The translations under genes and the position numbers were made by a program. From Micromonospora sp. PLK6-60 (GTDB lineage Bacteria > Actinomycetota > Actinomycetes > Mycobacteriales > Micromonosporaceae), in the NCBI RefSeq assembly GCF_019890675.1, contig NZ_JAIOAA010000003.1, positions 434,001-498,000 of the forward strand: 64,000 nucleotides of DNA, read 5' to 3'. The notes beneath the pieces are model-generated. The model was not told the origin of the DNA. It was given only the letters and a program-made list of their open reading frames with translations, and did not search any database. Shown piece after piece: positions 61,250 through 64,000 of the stretch (position 1 is its first letter; each line of letters starts with the position of its first letter).

Positions 61250-62565
61250 CAGTGGGCTCCAACCAGCTGCTTGTCGGAGAGCTTCGGAGCGGTACGTCCC
61301 TCGATGTAGTCGAGGTAGTCCTGCTTGAAGTACTGCAGCGAGGAGGTCACCGAGCTGGTCGCACCGTCACCCAGACCGCAGAACGAGCGGCCGAGGATGT
61401 TGTCGCAGGTGTCGAGCAGGGTGTCCAGGTCCTCGTGGGTGCCCTGGCCGGCGAGGATCCGCCGGTAGACCCGGACCATCCAGTAGTTGCCCTCCCGGCA
61501 CGGGGTGCACTTGCCGCACGACTCGTGGTGGTAGAACTCCAGCCACCGATAGGTCGCGTAGACCGGGCAGTCCTGGTCGGAGAAGATCTGGGTGGCCGTG
61601 GTGCCCAGGATCGAGCCGGCCGCCGCCACCCCCTCGAAGTCCAGCGGCACGTCCAGGTGCTCGGCGGTGAGCAGCGGCGTCGACGAGCCGCCCGGGGTCC
61701 AGAACTTCAGCTCGTGCCCGGGCTTCATCCCGCCGGCCAGCTCGATCAGCTCGCGCAGGGTGATGCCCATCGAGGCCTCGTACTGGCCCGGGTGGGCGAT
61801 CCGGCCGGAGAGCGAGTAGATCATCGGGCCGGAGGACTTCTCCGTCCCCATGGTCTTCCACCAGTCCGCGCCGCCCAGCACGATCGGCGGCACGCTGGCG
61901 ATGGTGCCGACGTTGTTGACCACCGTGGGGCTGGCGTACAGGCCGTGGGTCGCCGGGAACGGCGGGCGCAGCCGGGGCTGGCCCCGGAAGCCCTCCAGCG
62001 AGTCCAGCAGCGCGGTCTCCTCACCGCAGATGTACGCCCCGGCGCCGGAGTGCACCACCAGCTCCAGGTCGAAGTTCGAGCCGAGGATGTTCCGGCCGAG
62101 GTAGCCCTTGGCGTACGCCTCGGCGACCGCGCTGCGCAGCCGGCGGGCGGCGTGCACGGCCTCGCCACGGATGTAGATGTAGGCGCGGTTGGCCCGGATC
62201 GCGTACGAGGCGATGATGACCCCCTCGACCAGCGAGTGCGGGTCGTGGGTCATCAGCGGCAGGTCCTTGCAGGTGCCCGGCTCGCCCTCGTCGGCGTTCA
62301 CCACCAGGTAGTGCGGCTTGCCGTCGCCCTGCGGGATGAAGCCCCACTTGAGACCGGTGGGGAAGCCGGCGCCGCCGCGGCCGCGCAGCCCGGAGTCCTT
62401 GATCAGCTGGATCAGGTCGTCCGGGTGCGCCTTGAGCGCCTTGCGCAGGGCGGCGTAGCCGTCCAGCTTCTCGTAGGTGCGGAGCTGCCAGGCGTCCGGC
62501 GACAGCCAGCGCTTGGTCAGCACCGGGGTCAGCTTGGCCAGGGTCTCCGGCCGAGGAGTGGTCAC
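61249..62565 (-). CDS. nuoF: NADH-quinone oxidoreductase subunit F
   Basis: A 438-residue NADH-dehydrogenase module. The FMN/NADH motif is [14 protein letters not shown] (residues 61-74). The glycine-rich [15 protein letters not shown] and the [4Fe-4S] N3 ligands in SCGKCTPC (Cys350, 353, 356) plus a later Cys in [10 protein letters not shown] are present. It oxidises NADH. The GTG start overlaps the nuoE stop in GTGA. Confidence 0.97.
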   Translation of the reverse strand: MTTPRPETLAKLTPVLTKRWLSPDAWQLRTYEKLDGYAALRKALKAHPDDLIQLIKDSGLRGRGGAGFPTGLKWGFIPQGDGKPHYLVVNADEGEPGTCKDLPLMTHDPHSLVEGVIIASYAIRANRAYIYIRGEAVHAARRLRSAVAEAYAKGYLGRNILGSNFDLELVVHSGAGAYICGEETALLDSLEGFRGQPRLRPPFPATHGLYASPTVVNNVGTIASVPPIVLGGADWWKTMGTEKSSGPMIYSLSGRIAHPGQYEASMGITLRELIELAGGMKPGHELKFWTPGGSSTPLLTAEHLDVPLDFEGVAAAGSILGTTATQIFSDQDCPVYATYRWLEFYHHESCGKCTPCREGNYWMVRVYRRILAGQGTHEDLDTLLDTCDNILGRSFCGLGDGATSSVTSSLQYFKQDYLDYIEGRTAPKLSDKQLVGAH

Positions 62566-63713
62566 TTCTGGACCCCCGTTTCGCTCGCGACCGCCGAGCC
62601 CGCGCCGTTCGCGCCGGTCCCGGCCTCCGCTTCCTTGAGGTTGCGCTCCTGCGCCCCGGCCTCGTCGCCGGCCGCCTTGCCGTCACCGGCCGTCGGGTTC
62701 GCCGCCACGCCGGCCGCCTCCGCCTTCTGCGCGTCGCGCGGGGCGGGCGGCACCGAGTCGGTCGGCACCTTGGTGCCGGGCGCGTCCGGCACCGCGGTGC
62801 TCGCGTCCGGGTGCCGGGTCTCCGCGGTACGCACCTGCGGCGACTTGTCGTCCGGCGCCTTGACGTCGGGCGCCGTGCTGCCGGTGGCCGCCTCGGGCCG
62901 GGCCGGCTCGCCGACGCCCGCGTTGCCGGCCGCGGGCTCGGGCTTGGCGGGCTCGGGCTTGGCGGGCTCGGGTGCCGGCTTCGCGGCCTCGGCCTTCGCC
63001 TTCGCCTCGGCGGCGGCCCGGTCGGCCTCGGCCTTGCTGCGGATCGGGGTGTTCGGGTCGTAGCCCGGCACCGAGATGCCGTGCTGCTCGGCCAGGCGCA
63101 GGCCGCGCAGGCTGGGCTCGCCCGGCCCGCCGTCGGCGACCGCGCCGTCCCGCTCGTCGGCGAAGCCGGCCAGCTGGATCGCCATCTCCTTCAGCGTGCA
63201 GAGCCGCGCGCCCCGGGTCGGCATCGGCCGGCCACCCGCGCGCAGCTCCTCCACCACGCCGAGCGCGCCCTGCGGCTCGACGTTGTCGAAGAAGTCGTAG
63301 TTGACGGTCATCACCGGGCCGTAGTCGCACGCCGCCAGGCACTCGGCGTGCTCCAGGGTGATCTTCCCGTCCGCGGTGGTCTCCTCGTGCCCGACCCCCA
63401 GGTGCTCGGCGAGGGCGTCGTAGACCGCCTGGCCGCCGAGCACGTCGCACATGGTGTTGGTGCAGACGCTGACCAGGTAGTCACCGGTCGGCTTGCGCTT
63501 GTACATGGTGTAGAAGGTGGCCACCGCGCCGACCTGTGCCTTGTTCAGGCCGAGCACCTCGGCGCAGAACTCGACGCCGGCCGGGGAGACATACCCCTCC
63601 TCGGCCTGGACCAGGTGCAGCAGCGGCAGCAGCGCCGAGCGGGACCGGTCGGCCGGGTACCGGGCGATGATCTCCCGCGCCCGGGTCCGGGTTTCGTCAG
63701 TGAACACAGTCAT
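62562..63713 (-). CDS. nuoE: NADH-quinone oxidoreductase subunit E with long disordered C-terminal extension
   Basis: A 383-residue protein. Residues 1 to about 225 are a normal NuoE with the [2Fe-2S] N1a ligands Cys84, Cys89, Cys125 and Cys129 (VCTNTMC and CLAAC). The remaining 155 residues are a Lys/Pro/Ala/Glu-rich tail ([19 protein letters not shown] and [12 protein letters not shown] repeats), roughly doubling the usual length. A tail is known in some actinobacteria, but this one is long. Near its end the DNA resembles part of dispersed repeat 2 (TTTCGCTCGCGACCGC, 62580). ATG overlaps the nuoD stop (ATGA). Confidence 0.95.
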   Translation of the reverse strand: MTVFTDETRTRAREIIARYPADRSRSALLPLLHLVQAEEGYVSPAGVEFCAEVLGLNKAQVGAVATFYTMYKRKPTGDYLVSVCTNTMCDVLGGQAVYDALAEHLGVGHEETTADGKITLEHAECLAACDYGPVMTVNYDFFDNVEPQGALGVVEELRAGGRPMPTRGARLCTLKEMAIQLAGFADERDGAVADGGPGEPSLRGLRLAEQHGISVPGYDPNTPIRSKAEADRAAAEAKAKAEAAKPAPEPAKPEPAKPEPAAGNAGVGEPARPEAATGSTAPDVKAPDDKSPQVRTAETRHPDASTAVPDAPGTKVPTDSVPPAPRDAQKAEAAGVAANPTAGDGKAAGDEAGAQERNLKEAEAGTGANGAGSAVASETGVQK

Positions 63714-64000
63714 CGGTCACAACCACCCATCACGGGGTCCAGCGAGGCGCCGCCGGCGATCACGTCGGCGATCAGGCCGCCCTCGGCCATCGCCGGGAGG
63801 GCCTGGAGGTTGACGAAGCTCGGCTCCCGGTAGTGCACCCGGTACGGCCGGGTGCCGCCGTCGGAGACCGCGTGCACGCCCAGCTCACCGCGGGGCGCCT
63901 CGATGCCGACGTACACCTGGCCCGGCGGGACCCGGAAGCCCTCGGTGACGAGCTTGAAGTGGTGGATCAGCGACTCCATCGACTGGCCCATGATCTTGGC
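63710..64000 (-). CDS. nuoD: NADH-quinone oxidoreductase subunit D, C-terminal 96 residues (cut by right window edge)
   Basis: The visible part reads [20 protein letters not shown], then the quinone-chamber region ([20 protein letters not shown]), and ends with [11 protein letters not shown]. These are the hallmark C-terminal motifs of NuoD, related to hydrogenase large subunits. The usual final GEVDR appears here as GGCDR. The stop overlaps the nuoE start (ATGA). The rest of the gene, with nuoA-C, presumably lies beyond the edge. Confidence 0.95.
   Translation of the reverse strand, partial: AKIMGQSMESLIHHFKLVTEGFRVPPGQVYVGIEAPRGELGVHAVSDGGTRPYRVHYREPSFVNLQALPAMAEGGLIADVIAGGASLDPVMGGCDR

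Overview
The window is a very GC-rich actinobacterial chromosome segment. It is most likely from Micromonospora or a close relative (Micromonosporaceae). This rests on the codon bias, BldG, the actinobacterial tad pilus locus, a type VII secretion locus, and dispersed hairpin repeats that I associate with Micromonospora and Salinispora. There are no tRNA or rRNA genes, CRISPR arrays, transposases or prophage. Family names come from recognising protein motifs by eye; no search was run.

Left third (1-26.6 kb). A proton-pumping pyrophosphatase gene (hppA, cut by the left edge) is followed by an anti-sigma factor and the anti-anti-sigma factor BldG, then by a divergent MrfA-type helicase. A seven-gene Tad pilus operon (ssd/tadZ, tadA, tadB, tadC, a Flp-like DUF4244 pilin, tadE, a second TadE-like gene) runs leftward from 12.4 to 7.0 kb. 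To its right come a divergent two-component system, a secreted M4 metalloprotease, a HAD-IB phosphatase, a TetR-controlled three-gene membrane operon, a degenerate Fic-like gene and acs. From memory, helicase-tad-HAD-Fic-like-acs is an old block shared with Streptomyces and Mycobacterium (around Rv3649-Rv3667). The other genes look like lineage-specific insertions into it.

Middle (26.6-49.3 kb). Two tandem secreted M6 metalloproteases with strong terminators are followed by a lipoprotein, an alpha/beta hydrolase without its nucleophile, and a large SseB-domain protein with a downstream partner. Next is a reduced type VII secretion cluster (mycosin, two WXG100 proteins, EccE) without eccB, eccC or eccD. 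Then come a holin-like membrane protein, a GNAT acetyltransferase, RarD, an ECF sigma/anti-sigma pair, a Tat-exported PhoX phosphatase behind a PHO-box-like direct repeat, an IclR regulator and an MFS transporter.

Right end (49.3-64 kb). The respiratory complex I operon nuoD-nuoN reads leftward from beyond the right edge, with start/stop overlaps at many junctions. It ends with a polyprenyl diphosphate synthase, probably for the menaquinone side chain, so quinone synthesis and the quinone-reducing enzyme share a transcription unit.

Non-coding structure is unusually rich. There are three minisatellite arrays with a period near 40 bp and a shared CCGCA core, three copies of a GGGGCCCC hairpin element, and two copies of a repeat that begins at the stop codon of a nuo gene. 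A doubled palindromic operator surrounds a near-consensus promoter, and several starts carry a TAnnnT box 6-9 nt upstream, suggesting leaderless mRNAs. The most promising little-described unit is the TetR operon at 20.7-23.6 kb. It encodes a fusion of an isoprenylcysteine-methyltransferase-like membrane domain with a CGPC thioredoxin-like (DUF393) domain.
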